A DNA stretch of 64,000 nucleotides from Nitrospira sp. (GTDB lineage Bacteria > Nitrospirota > Nitrospiria > Nitrospirales > Nitrospiraceae), in assembly GCA_024760525.1 (NCBI GenBank), contig CP060499.1, positions 3,617,501 through 3,681,500 on the forward strand, given 5' to 3'. This document shows positions 54,133 to 61,202 of the stretch, piece by piece (positions within the stretch are counted from its first letter, which is position 1; each line of letters begins with the position of its first letter). The notes beneath the pieces were generated by a model, which worked only from the letters and a program-made list of their open reading frames with translations, was not told the DNA's origin and searched no databases. A program made the position numbers and the translations under genes.

Positions 54133-54157
54133 CACGATTAATCAAGGAGGAGCACCG

Positions 54158-54667
54158 ATGCCGCACGACACCGACTCACACGCCGTCAGGCCAAAACGGC
54201 TGCCGATATCCAAGAGGCCAGCGTTGCCGTATCAAGCGCCTCGGTATCGGGTGACCTTGGTCTGCGAAGAGACCGGCTCCGGCGTTTCCGAGCCAATCCA
54301 GACCTCGATGGATGCGGCTGCTCTATTGCGGCCTTGTTTTGCCGGTCTCGATCGGGAGCAGTTTGTGGTTTGTGGGCTCGATGCCAAACATCGGGTCATC
54401 GGGCTCAATGTGGTGTCCATCGGTTCCCTGACTCTGTCGATCGTGCATCCCCGTGAAGTCTTCAAAGCCCTGGTCCTCATGAATGCCAGCGCCTGGCTCT
54501 GTGCGCACAATCATCCTTCCGGTGACACGACGCCAAGCCAGGAGGATCGTATTCTGACCATACGGCTCCGAGAAGCCGGCGAGTTGTTGGGCATCACGCT
54601 CTTGGACCATCTCATCCTGGGACATGAACGCCAGTACAGCTTTGCTGATGAAGGCTGGCCGTGCTAG
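54158..54667 (+). CDS. RadC/JAB-domain protein carried by the phage
   Basis: The start is ATG 54158 after AAGGAGG, giving 169 residues. The JAB/MPN+ metal site is intact: the HNHPSGDTTPSQED motif (about 125-138), and 'VVCGLDAKHRVIGLNVVSIGSL' upstream. It lacks the N-terminal HhH DNA-binding part of chromosomal RadC. Such short RadC proteins are frequent on mobile elements. Their role (anti-restriction, deubiquitinase-like, or repair) is not settled. It is the only prophage gene on the plus strand and its stop overlaps that of the second coat-like gene. Confidence 0.85.
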   Translation: MPHDTDSHAVRPKRLPISKRPALPYQAPRYRVTLVCEETGSGVSEPIQTSMDAAALLRPCFAGLDREQFVVCGLDAKHRVIGLNVVSIGSLTLSIVHPREVFKALVLMNASAWLCAHNHPSGDTTPSQEDRILTIRLREAGELLGITLLDHLILGHERQYSFADEGWPC

Positions 54668-54807
54668 CTCCTGAGTAATCGCAAGACCCAGAGCACAGCC
54701 GACGCCGTGAGTGCGATGCCGATCACCGCCGCGCCCCAGGCCACGACATCAGCCGCGAGAGAGATACCGAGTTGATGCAGATCCGATGCAACCGAGGCCC
54801 ACGCCAT
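54664..54807 (-). CDS. Major coat protein paralogue without a signal peptide
   Basis: A 47-residue product from ATG 54807, after AAGGAGGAA. It starts MAWASVASDLHQL and has one membrane helix (AADVVAWGAAVIGIALTAS...) then a short basic end (LRLLRS). The core matches the neighbouring coat protein (AD-I/V-VAWG..VIG-V/I-ALT) residue by residue, showing common origin. Unlike its neighbour it has no cleavable signal peptide, so it may be membrane-inserted directly, or serve as a minor/tip protein. Confidence 0.7.
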   Translation of the reverse strand: MAWASVASDLHQLGISLAADVVAWGAAVIGIALTASAVLWVLRLLRS

Positions 54808-54889
54808 CGACGGTTCCTCCTTCTCTACCTCTTGTTCCGTTCCCACCGAGCAGCTCCTGCCACGCGTGGCAGGAGCCACCCCTCCGCCG

Positions 54890-55099
54890 TTAGCGGACCA
54901 GCGATTTAACCCGCTTGTAGGCGTAGATCGTGAGCGCGACCCCGATAAACACCACCCCCCAGGCCACGATATCGGCCTTCACGTTGGAGATCGTGGTCGT
55001 GCTGGCGGTATCTACCGGAAACACTTGCGCCAGCGCCGTCTGCGCGCCGAGCACCGTCCCGAGCACCGCCACTGACACACGTTGCAGTGACTTCTGCAT
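54890..55099 (-). CDS. Inovirus major coat protein (pVIII-like)
   Basis: From ATG 55099 (a preceding Met at 55108 is possible) the precursor has 69 residues. Signal peptide of ~24 with cleavage at ALA-QVFPV; the mature ~45-residue protein has an acidic/polar N-terminus, one membrane helix (ADIVAWGVVFIGVALTIYAY) and a basic C-terminus (KRVKSLVR). This is the standard layout of filamentous phage coat proteins, where the basic end contacts the ssDNA and the helix packs the tube. It lies after the Zot gene rather than before pIII. Confidence 0.85.
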   Translation of the reverse strand: MQKSLQRVSVAVLGTVLGAQTALAQVFPVDTASTTTISNVKADIVAWGVVFIGVALTIYAYKRVKSLVR

Positions 55100-55120
55100 C
55101 TGTCTCACCCCCTTTCCGGG

Positions 55121-55228
55121 CTACAAGTCCGGATGCAGCATCAACCGCACGATGATGCCGACCGTGAAGCCCCCGAGATAACAGGCCGCCGCCCAAAAGA
55201 CGGCGGTATCAATTGCTGCTTGATCCAT
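55121..55228 (-). CDS. Small inovirus membrane protein (pVII/pIX-like position)
   Basis: A 35-residue frame from ATG 55228 with GAGGAG nine bases upstream. It starts MDQAAIDTAVFWAAACYLGG and continues as one membrane helix with a short Arg/His tail. It overlaps the Zot stop slightly. Filamentous phages have one or two such ~30-residue proteins at the virion end. Assignment to that role is by size, topology and place. Confidence 0.6.
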   Translation of the reverse strand: MDQAAIDTAVFWAAACYLGGFTVGIIVRLMLHPDL

Positions 55229-56351
55229 CACACACTCGCTCCTCGTTATCGACCCCGATACATTTCACGTCCGCTTTCTCTTCGTGGTGCTGAAACAACG
55301 GTGACGCAATGGCCGCCGCTTCGTCGAGTGGCTGGCGCTCAAGCACCTGAACAATCGAGCGCGGAGTGGTTTCGCCTCCCCACAGAATCCGGTCAGACAC
55401 CAAGCTCGGGACGCCCTTGATGATCTGTTCCGTGACCGGAGCGCCCACCAGCGCGGCAATCTGGCCGGCCGTGAGGATGCGGCCCTGCGCATCGAACCAA
55501 TAGGCCTTGCCATCCATCACCATGCCCCCTTCAATGCGTAGGCGGTCTTGTTTCTCGGTGACGGCAGCTGGGGGTGAAGCCAGCGGATCGGTCCAAACTG
55601 GGCTCTCCGGTTGTTTCAGGAGAGCAGGATTGCTCTCTATGATTGGCACTGATGCCTTGGAAACTGCTGGCTTCGCCGTGCCGGAGAACCAGGTCCCCCA
55701 GCCTATGAAGCCGATGGCACCAACAAGGCCCAATACCCCAATCATCAGCACCGGACTGGACAGCACAGTTTTCATCCGCCGCTCTTCCCGGATGCCGCCC
55801 GTTGCGTAACTCGAATAGTACGCATAGATCTTCGGGTCATACCGGCCGAGCAGCGCCCGAATTACCTCGGTTTCTTCTGGATTGCCGCGCACAAATCCCT
55901 GAAATCGGTGTGACATCCCAAACCGTTGCATGCGGCGGAATTTGATCGTGCTCTCGACCAATCGCGTCACACCGGACGTCAGCTGCCGGTAGTCTTGCGC
56001 CATGAGCAGCACATCCACCCCGTAGTGGCGATGGGTTTCGAGCCAGCGGAGGATCTCAGCGGGGATCTTCTCCTTCGCCCGAAAGATCGTCTGGGCTTCA
56101 TCGAGACAGATGGCCGAGCCCGGTTCGACGGTTGGCAAGAGCGATGGAATCTGAGTGCGGTCATGCCAGAGGGTGACTTGCTTCTGGAGCTCTGGGAGCG
56201 GCCGTCCTTCGAACAAAGCGAGCCGATCCAGATAGAACCCATCCACCGCGACATAGAGACGGCGTCCGGCTCGCAGCCAGGGCAGCAGATAGTCCGCCAC
56301 CGCATAATAGGATTTGCCACTGCCCGGTGTGCCTTCCAACAAGGTAATCAT
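55209..56351 (-). CDS. zot: Zonula occludens toxin-like assembly ATPase (pI)
   Basis: The 380-residue protein starts at ATG 56351, overlapping pVI. It has Walker A GTPGSGKS (7-14), Walker B SAICLDEAQ (79-87), the Zot motif region 'ETHRHYGVDVLLMAQD', and a single transmembrane helix at ~199-218. The C-terminal ~160 residues are periplasmic. This ATPase drives extrusion of the virion through the inner membrane. Without a phage secretin it must engage a host outer-membrane channel. The name reflects homology, not toxin activity. Confidence 0.93.
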   Translation of the reverse strand: MITLLEGTPGSGKSYYAVADYLLPWLRAGRRLYVAVDGFYLDRLALFEGRPLPELQKQVTLWHDRTQIPSLLPTVEPGSAICLDEAQTIFRAKEKIPAEILRWLETHRHYGVDVLLMAQDYRQLTSGVTRLVESTIKFRRMQRFGMSHRFQGFVRGNPEETEVIRALLGRYDPKIYAYYSSYATGGIREERRMKTVLSSPVLMIGVLGLVGAIGFIGWGTWFSGTAKPAVSKASVPIIESNPALLKQPESPVWTDPLASPPAAVTEKQDRLRIEGGMVMDGKAYWFDAQGRILTAGQIAALVGAPVTEQIIKGVPSLVSDRILWGGETTPRSIVQVLERQPLDEAAAIASPLFQHHEEKADVKCIGVDNEERVCDGSSSN

Positions 56352-56623
56352 GAGCCCCACCGGACAAAGGGAATCGATTGCAGGGTGAACCGCACCACCA
56401 TCGCCGAGGCGATGATCGCCACAGCCTGACTCATGCCTGTGGCACCGAGGACCCAAGTGTATTGCACAGGGATGATGGGGGCGCTGAGGGACCCGGTTCC
56501 GAGTGATGCCAACAGGCTGTCGGCCACGCCGAGGACCGAATCCCAGCCCGCCTTCCACACATCCGTAAACGACAAAATCATGTCGAGCAGAAAGCAATAG
56601 ATCAGATTCAGCAACGCCGTCAT
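56348..56623 (-). CDS. Minor coat protein pVI-like (DUF2523 type)
   Basis: This 91-residue protein has three hydrophobic segments (~5-20, ~58-72 and ~74-85) and 'DVWKAGWDSVLGVADSLLASLG', the DUF2523 pattern seen in Pf and CTX-type phages. pVI helps attach pIII at the virion end. It starts four bases after the pIII stop and overlaps zot by four bases. Confidence 0.82.
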   Translation of the reverse strand: MTALLNLIYCFLLDMILSFTDVWKAGWDSVLGVADSLLASLGTGSLSAPIIPVQYTWVLGATGMSQAVAIIASAMVVRFTLQSIPFVRWGS

Positions 56624-56626
56624 GGG

Positions 56627-57880
56627 TTATCCGTTTCCCACAAAGATGATGCGATAGGCGGCGAAGCCGGCTCCCGCAATCACGATGGCACGCAGCGCCA
56701 GGAACATCGTCGACCAGTCGTTGAAGTTGACCGTGAAATTGCCGAACAGCGACGAGTTCAGACTGATCGTGGGCAGATCCGAAGGCCAGGTGAGGGATTG
56801 CAGGAGCGCCACTTGTCCGGCAATCCCCGAGCCTTTCCATGCCGTGAGATGCTCCTGCAAGATCCCGCCGAACGATCGCAGCTCATGATCTCCTGTGGAA
56901 CACTGCACGGTGGTGCTGCTGTCGTCTTGCGTTGTCGTCGAGCCATTGGGATTGGTCGTGGTGGTGGTCGTCGTCGTGGTCTGCTGGCTCGTCGTAGAGG
57001 TGGTTGGCGTACCGGCCGGTGGGGTCGCGTTGGGATCGACCATGACGCTGTCATCGGGTATCTGATTGGAAGGCACCACGGTAGTTGGGGCGTCAGTCGG
57101 GGTCACTGGATCGTTGATGACCGTCATGGCCGCGGTGGCTGACTCCCCGGAGCCGACCGGTGTCGTATTGGCGGCTGGACTGTTCGGTCCGGTCGGATTC
57201 TCGTTCCAGTAGTCCTGAATATCGTGGGACGTGGCCGCTTGCGGCTCATTTTGGTGCGAAGGATTCGGGTTCCAGGAATAACGAAACGCGAGACAGGTCT
57301 GCGGCGCTTGTGCACTATACCAGCCGTTCCATCCAGCTGGTGGATCGCCGACCATGGCGAGCTTGCACCCAATCCCGCCAGGCGTCGGTGTCGGAACGGT
57401 GAGGTATTCCATCCAATTGGTCATGCACTCGGGAGCACCCGGGCATTGACGGATCTCCGCGCCTCCAGGCTCAGGATAGCCTTCGATGTCGGGGGCTCCC
57501 GGTGTGGCCGAGGCCGCTTTGATGTCCTGCACTTGCTGCGCATTCAAATGCATCTGAGCGAGGACGAGACCAGCCGCAATGGCCAGCCCCGGCCACCCGG
57601 TGGCGGCTGTGATCGTGCGCACGGCGATGGAGGTTCCTGGACCAGCCAGGGCGATCGCCTGGGCGGCGGCCCCGCCTTGGGCAGCCTGGCGGGCCAGCAT
57701 CATGGTGTGGAACTGCGTGGCCGTCATGATCCGGGCGTACCCCGTGGCCGCAAAGGCGAGTCGCGGCCAGAGGCAGAGGACGACGGCCACACAGTAGACC
57801 AGAGTGCCATACCCGCTCAGGGCTAGAGCCGCCCGGAGAGGAGGCCGGTCAGAAAGCAGGCGAGAAAGAACATGAGCCAT
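56627..57880 (-). CDS. Adsorption/minor coat protein (pIII/TspB-like)
   Basis: The 417-residue protein has an N-terminal signal/anchor (~16-44), a helical segment, then a Cys-containing globular domain (~140-200: IRQCPGAPECMTNWM, IGCKLAMVGD, TCLAFRYSW). A ~70-residue Thr/Pro/Asn-rich linker follows, encoding a run of threonines through ACC/ACG repeats (about 56930-57000). A C-terminal domain ends in one membrane helix (LRAIVIAGAGFAAYRIIF). This is the layout of pIII: receptor domain, flexible linker, anchoring helix. The receptor is unknown. TspB of Neisseria phages has a similar plan. Confidence 0.8.
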   Translation of the reverse strand: MAHVLSRLLSDRPPLRAALALSGYGTLVYCVAVVLCLWPRLAFAATGYARIMTATQFHTMMLARQAAQGGAAAQAIALAGPGTSIAVRTITAATGWPGLAIAAGLVLAQMHLNAQQVQDIKAASATPGAPDIEGYPEPGGAEIRQCPGAPECMTNWMEYLTVPTPTPGGIGCKLAMVGDPPAGWNGWYSAQAPQTCLAFRYSWNPNPSHQNEPQAATSHDIQDYWNENPTGPNSPAANTTPVGSGESATAAMTVINDPVTPTDAPTTVVPSNQIPDDSVMVDPNATPPAGTPTTSTTSQQTTTTTTTTTNPNGSTTTQDDSSTTVQCSTGDHELRSFGGILQEHLTAWKGSGIAGQVALLQSLTWPSDLPTISLNSSLFGNFTVNFNDWSTMFLALRAIVIAGAGFAAYRIIFVGNG

Positions 57881-57915
57881 GTGAGTTGTTGCTCCACTGT
57901 CAGGTCGGTGAACAT
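57823..57915 (-). CDS. Possible 30-residue phage membrane protein overlapping pIII start
   Basis: A short frame from ATG 57915 to TAG 57823: MFTDLTVEQQLTWLMFFLAC and further hydrophobic residues, ending SGRL. It overlaps the pIII start out of frame. Size and topology fit a pVII/pIX-type tip protein. The ribosome site is weak, so confidence is limited. Confidence 0.4.
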   Translation of the reverse strand: MFTDLTVEQQLTWLMFFLACFLTGLLSGRL

Positions 57916-57936
57916 GAATTGATCCGACTTGTCTCG

Positions 57937-58227
57937 TTACTTGCTTGCTTGACCATGTGATGCGGCTTGAGTGATGGGCTGATAGCCGGTCACATCCAGA
58001 AACCGTTGGCCTTTGAACTCCCGGAGATTCACGGTCACCTGAGCCGGTTTCATCCGGTTGGTTTCCATCAGCTTGTAGAGCGACTCATGGTCCTCCGAGA
58101 TACTCGCTTCCAAGGTGGTGGTGTCCTCCTCGAAATAGAGCACGGCGTTCCGGAAGATCCGTTTGCCGTCCTGACTCGGTCTTGATTTGACGCCCATCAC
58201 CACACAGGTTCCGACGAACTTTGACAT
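57937..58227 (-). CDS. Phage ssDNA-binding protein (gene V-like)
   Basis: From ATG 58227 after CGGAGGGA the protein is 96 residues. Beta-rich throughout: SKFVGTCVVMGVKSR, FRNAVLYFEEDTTTLEASIS, VTVNLREFKGQRFLDVTGYQP. The pattern and position between Rep and the coat genes match the single-stranded DNA-binding protein that coats phage DNA before packaging. Family assignment rests mainly on this context. Confidence 0.65.
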   Translation of the reverse strand: MSKFVGTCVVMGVKSRPSQDGKRIFRNAVLYFEEDTTTLEASISEDHESLYKLMETNRMKPAQVTVNLREFKGQRFLDVTGYQPITQAASHGQASK

Positions 58228-58251
58228 GGGATTCCCTCCGTTAAGGTTTAA

Positions 58252-58413
58252 TTAGTTGGACCACCGAAACCAGCCCTGCTTCGTGCAGGACCAGAGATAG
58301 ACCCACACCGTTCCGCAGCTCTGACACCGGCCACGTAATCGTGGCCCGCACATGAAGAGCTTTAAGATGCCGGTGTGGCATAGGCGGCAGAGAACCCGTC
58401 TCTCGGGTTCCAC
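58252..58413 (-). CDS. Small zinc-ribbon protein of the phage, start overlapping rep
   Basis: A GTG at 58413 allows 53 residues with two CxxC knuckles: RRVLCRLCHTG and RGRCQSCGTVWVY. It overlaps the rep 3' end out of frame by ~50 bases and precedes the ssDNA-binding protein by 24 bases. A zinc-binding regulator or replication helper is possible. The start is uncertain, but the ribbon cannot be explained by other frames. Confidence 0.5.
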   Translation of the reverse strand: MEPERRVLCRLCHTGILKLFMCGPRLRGRCQSCGTVWVYLWSCTKQGWFRWSN

Positions 58414-59399
58414 CACCGCAGCTTGCGTTTCGCTTTCGCGAGTTCCTGGCCGCTCTGGAGGAGCGCCAGATGTTTGCTTCGCCATCGATCCACTCCATCG
58501 ACAATGGTTTTGACGAGCCACCGTTCGCCGGCCTCCGGATGGGCACAGAGCAGCCCTAGCATCGGCGACAGGCTTTTTTCCGCCCAGAGTTTGACCTCTT
58601 CGATCTTCCTGACCGACTTCACGATCGCGAGCTTGGCCCGCTCCATCCCCTCGGTCAGCACCTTCCACCAGTCCAGCAGCGGTGCGTAATAGCGATCCTT
58701 CGGATCATCGGCTCTGGTGCAGTCGCGGAAGTCCACCGCCGTGCGGAAGACACCCACGATGTAGCGTTGGAACGCCTCCTGATCGAGCGTGGACAGTGCC
58801 AACCCCACCGCCTGCGCTCTCTCGTTCTTCCATTCCATTTCCCACCGCAGCCACGAGCCTTGAACTGGTCGCTCCTTCGCTCGCTGCTCGGCAGCTTTGT
58901 CGTAGATCCGGAGATAGGTGTCGGATTGCCGAGAACCTAGGCAGAGGGTTTTGCCGGTGTCCGAGCCGGACCCAATATCAAGGCCGGCGATCAGGCGGGA
59001 CTGGCGGAAGTGGGAGACACATTGGCCGATGGCGACGGCTTGATAGAGATGATCCACATCGATCAGCCCGCTCCGATCGTCGAGGGCAATATCGATTCGC
59101 CCGAAATGCCCTTGCTTGTCGAAAACCCACTGGGCAATGTGCTGAAACTTTTCATAGGTCCAGTCGCTGATGAGTTCCTGTGAGAGATCCACGTGGACTT
59201 CACGAACATTGCGTTTCGCGCCAGTCCCAATCCGCCCCAGTCCGCCCGTATTCCCGCGTGAGAGCCAGCTCTGCTGGTAGCCTTGAAAGCCTTTTTGATC
59301 TTTGATCCAGTCGCCGCCGATCAGATGAATCACTTCGTCGACCGTGGAACTCGGAATCGTGAACCGCAACCATCCCATCCTGAGAGTCCATCCGCTCAT
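58362..59399 (-). CDS. Phage replication initiator (Rep_trans / gene II-like)
   Basis: This 345-residue protein has a strong ribosome site (GGAGG) before ATG 59399. It follows the replication-initiation family of filamentous phages and rolling-circle plasmids: WLRFTIPSS at the start, 'RIDIALDDRSG' with acidic pair (~99-107), and the tyrosine-lysine motif LRIYDKAAEQRAKER (~170). Rep nicks the double-stranded form to begin rolling-circle synthesis. It is downstream of the small HTH gene and upstream of the ssDNA-binding gene, in one transcription unit. Confidence 0.88.
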   Translation of the reverse strand: MSGWTLRMGWLRFTIPSSTVDEVIHLIGGDWIKDQKGFQGYQQSWLSRGNTGGLGRIGTGAKRNVREVHVDLSQELISDWTYEKFQHIAQWVFDKQGHFGRIDIALDDRSGLIDVDHLYQAVAIGQCVSHFRQSRLIAGLDIGSGSDTGKTLCLGSRQSDTYLRIYDKAAEQRAKERPVQGSWLRWEMEWKNERAQAVGLALSTLDQEAFQRYIVGVFRTAVDFRDCTRADDPKDRYYAPLLDWWKVLTEGMERAKLAIVKSVRKIEEVKLWAEKSLSPMLGLLCAHPEAGERWLVKTIVDGVDRWRSKHLALLQSGQELAKAKRKLRWWNPRDGFSAAYATPAS

Positions 59400-59438
59400 C
59401 GATGCCTCCGAATGCTCAGTGGAAATTCCGCCCCCGTT

Positions 59439-59687
59439 TTACTGAGCGGGGGCTTTCTTGCGCGATGCGCCGCCGGCTGGCGCCGCCGGACGCATGCTCG
59501 AAGCACGCACCCCTCTGGCTGACCCTTTGGCCAAGAAGATCTGCTGCACTCGTTCGAGATCGAAGCGGAGCATCTTGTTCACCCGATATGCGGGAATCGA
59601 CCCGCTCCAGTACGCGCGCCGAATCGATTGCACGCTCACCCCGAGCTCGTGGGCCACTTCCTTCACCGACAAGAGGGTCCGTTTCAT
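59439..59687 (-). CDS. Small HTH_17 DNA-binding protein at the phage early end
   Basis: From ATG 59687 the product has 82 residues. It is an excisionase/MerR-like HTH (LLSVKEVAHELGVSVQSIRRAYWSGSIPAYRVNKMLRF) with an Ala/Pro/Arg-rich tail. It precedes Rep by about 40 bases. An array of 10-bp-phased repeats lies 74-113 bases upstream and may be its binding site. It may control phage replication/lysogeny, whereas the other HTH protein (53602) sits beside int. Confidence 0.75.
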   Translation of the reverse strand: MKRTLLSVKEVAHELGVSVQSIRRAYWSGSIPAYRVNKMLRFDLERVQQIFLAKGSARGVRASSMRPAAPAGGASRKKAPAQ

Positions 59688-59760
59688 GCGTGTCCTTTCT
59701 GCTCCCAGCGGGACGAGCGATGGCGAGGATAGCGTTCTGCGAACGACATGAGAATTAGTC

Positions 59761-59800
59761 AGATGTATCCAACTGTAATCAGATGTATTCAGGTGTATTG
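59761..59800. repeat. Four helically phased 10-bp direct repeats
   Basis: AGATGTATCC, AACTGTAATC, AGATGTATTC and AGGTGTATTG follow each other with no gaps; the core TGTA recurs every 10 bases (59764, 59774, 59784, 59794). This places identical bases on one helix face, as in iterons or cooperative operator arrays. Confidence 0.75.
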
Positions 59801-59900
59801 GCACACATGCAAGTATCCATGCTCATGGCACACCATTCAGAAAGCGAAGGATGGAGAACGGAACGAAGCGAGGAAGTTTTGTTAGGTGATCGTGCCGGCG

Positions 59901-60539
59901 TTAACGAGGCTCAGACAACAGCAGTGTGCGTTTGAACGTGGCCGGATCCCCGAGACACGCCAGCATGTAGGCCACAACATCGGAGCGGGTCACCCAATCA
60001 CGGATGCTGATGGCTCCAGGGCGATCAATGACCAGACCTTTGTGCGAAGAAGTATCTTTAAGCGCGACCGGACGAACGATGGTCCAATTGAGAGATGTGG
60101 CCTGCACGGTTATCTCAAGGGCGTTCATGTCAGCGAGGACCCCGCGCATGACCGTCCGCATGCCGAGTCGGCCGATCAGCCCCATCTGCAGGAGAGAGTC
60201 TCCGGCACCGTAAGACGACATGGCGACGATGCGCCCGACATGATGCTTCTGCATGCTCGCCACGATGTGGGGCATCCCATAGGTATTGACGCGGCCTTTG
60301 TGGGAAAAAGTCTCCAATAGCTTAGCCCCCAAACAGGAGACAACCGCGTCAGTCCCTCTGATGACCTTTTCCACGACACCGGGATCCTGGACATCGCCCT
60401 GCCAGATCTCGACCCCGATCGGAAGATCACCGAGTCTTGGGGTCCGTACCAACGCCCTCACGTGATAGCCGGCGGCGAGGGCATGGGAGATCACGACACG
60501 GCCCGTGCGACCGGTGGCCCCGAAGACGACGAGGGTCAT
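59901..60539 (-). CDS. Atypical SDR / NAD(P)H-binding protein (NmrA/YwnB-like)
   Basis: From ATG 60539 the product has 212 residues, starting with the nucleotide motif VVFGATGRTGRVV (~3-15). Later features include 'AVVSCLGAKLLE', 'SSYGAGDSL' and 'ALKDTSSHKGLVIDRPGAISI'. These are the atypical SDRs that bind NAD(P)H and often act in redox or quinone stress. It overlaps the upstream membrane protein gene by four bases and belongs to the MarR-controlled unit. Substrate unknown. Confidence 0.85.
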   Translation of the reverse strand: MTLVVFGATGRTGRVVISHALAAGYHVRALVRTPRLGDLPIGVEIWQGDVQDPGVVEKVIRGTDAVVSCLGAKLLETFSHKGRVNTYGMPHIVASMQKHHVGRIVAMSSYGAGDSLLQMGLIGRLGMRTVMRGVLADMNALEITVQATSLNWTIVRPVALKDTSSHKGLVIDRPGAISIRDWVTRSDVVAYMLACLGDPATFKRTLLLSEPR

Positions 60540-61066
60540 GCAGCGCCTTCTTGCACCGCGCAACGAAGACAATGGGTCTGACGTCCGATATTTCCGAGCA
60601 CGTCAATGATCATTCCCAGGGTGACAAATGCACCAGGGACCGCATACCACAGGGATTGGGGAATCAGACTCAGATAAGTACCGACAAAGATGAGCCCCAG
60701 ACAGGTTGTGGTCACACGGCTCGCAAGACGAAGTGTGTGCCCCACATTCGGTCCTGCGCGTCTCGCGACCAATCCCACGAATGCTAACGCATAGAAGAAC
60801 GCAAAGATGCTGAAGACGGTTGGCCAGCCACCGACGTCGGCGACACTCCGATCGCCGGGGAACATGTTGGCGCCCCCAGTCATATGAGCCATCCACACCA
60901 CAAAGCCGAAGTGCACCGTGTGAACCATCATGAACGCGAAATAGAGGGCGGACGCGTGTCGCGACAGGCGAGGGATGAGTGCGGGGAGAGCGAGGGCCAC
61001 AGCGAAGAGGAGGGCGGACAAACGAGCCGACCAGTGGACGGCGAGATCAATGTGGACAGGGTCCAT
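60536..61066 (-). CDS. Polytopic membrane protein, MarR-controlled
   Basis: The 176-residue protein has about five hydrophobic segments. ATG 61066 has GGAGG upstream. Histidines occur within membrane segments (HIDLAVHW, MVHTVHFGFVVWMAH) and near the end (CLRCAVQEG, a CxxC pair). This hints at heme or metal binding, but I do not recognise the family. It is co-translated with the NAD(P)-binding protein and divergent from marR. Confidence 0.65.
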   Translation of the reverse strand: MDPVHIDLAVHWSARLSALLFAVALALPALIPRLSRHASALYFAFMMVHTVHFGFVVWMAHMTGGANMFPGDRSVADVGGWPTVFSIFAFFYALAFVGLVARRAGPNVGHTLRLASRVTTTCLGLIFVGTYLSLIPQSLWYAVPGAFVTLGMIIDVLGNIGRQTHCLRCAVQEGAA

Positions 61067-61107
61067 GTTGAACCTCCATGTAGGTGGTCAGTATGAATTG
61101 TCCAACG

Positions 61108-61194
61108 ACCTTACCACTACACTTTAGTACATCAACTATTGCTGTACTAAAGTATAGTGGGATGCTTGACGTTGTCAACTATGTGTGGGATACA
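61108..61194. promoter_or_regulatory. Divergent promoter region with long MarR operator
   Basis: An inverted repeat with 17-base arms, CCACTACACTTTAGTAC (61114-61130) and GTACTAAAGTATAGTGG (61144-61160), 16 of 17 matching, lies between the divergent genes. The marR side has TTGACG (61166-61171), 17-base spacing, GATACA (61189-61194). The leftward side has TTGATG (61135-61130), 16-base spacing and TAAGGT (61113-61108). The operator overlaps the leftward promoter fully. Confidence 0.75.
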
Positions 61195-61202
61195 CTGCAC
61201 CT

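Larger units (their letters stand above)
52472..59880. mobile_element. Integrated inovirus (filamentous phage) prophage
   Basis: The module set is diagnostic: tyrosine integrase next to a tRNA, two small HTH regulators, Rep initiator, ssDNA-binding protein, pIII-like, pVI-like, Zot/pI and signal-peptide coat protein, with several ~30-50-residue membrane proteins. No secretin (pIV) is encoded, so a host secretin is probably borrowed. A RadC-like gene is an accessory cargo on the opposite strand. The left edge at the tRNA is firm. The right edge is set approximately, after the second HTH gene and its repeat array, and before the chromosomal-looking SDR gene. I did not find a second copy of the tRNA end. 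Confidence 0.85.

Noticed and set aside
53887..54157. GC-rich interval as extension of the HTH or RadC genes
   Set aside because: Long frames exist only because of high G+C; both genes have better internal starts with strong ribosome sites.
56930..57005. GTGGTGGTC-type repeats as a phase-variable tract
   Set aside because: They are threonine codons of the pIII linker; changes in multiples of three would not switch the frame.
59365..59376. CCGCAACCA near the rep start as a second attachment site
   Set aside because: Only nine bases match the tRNA end, and it lies inside the Rep coding region; chance is sufficient.
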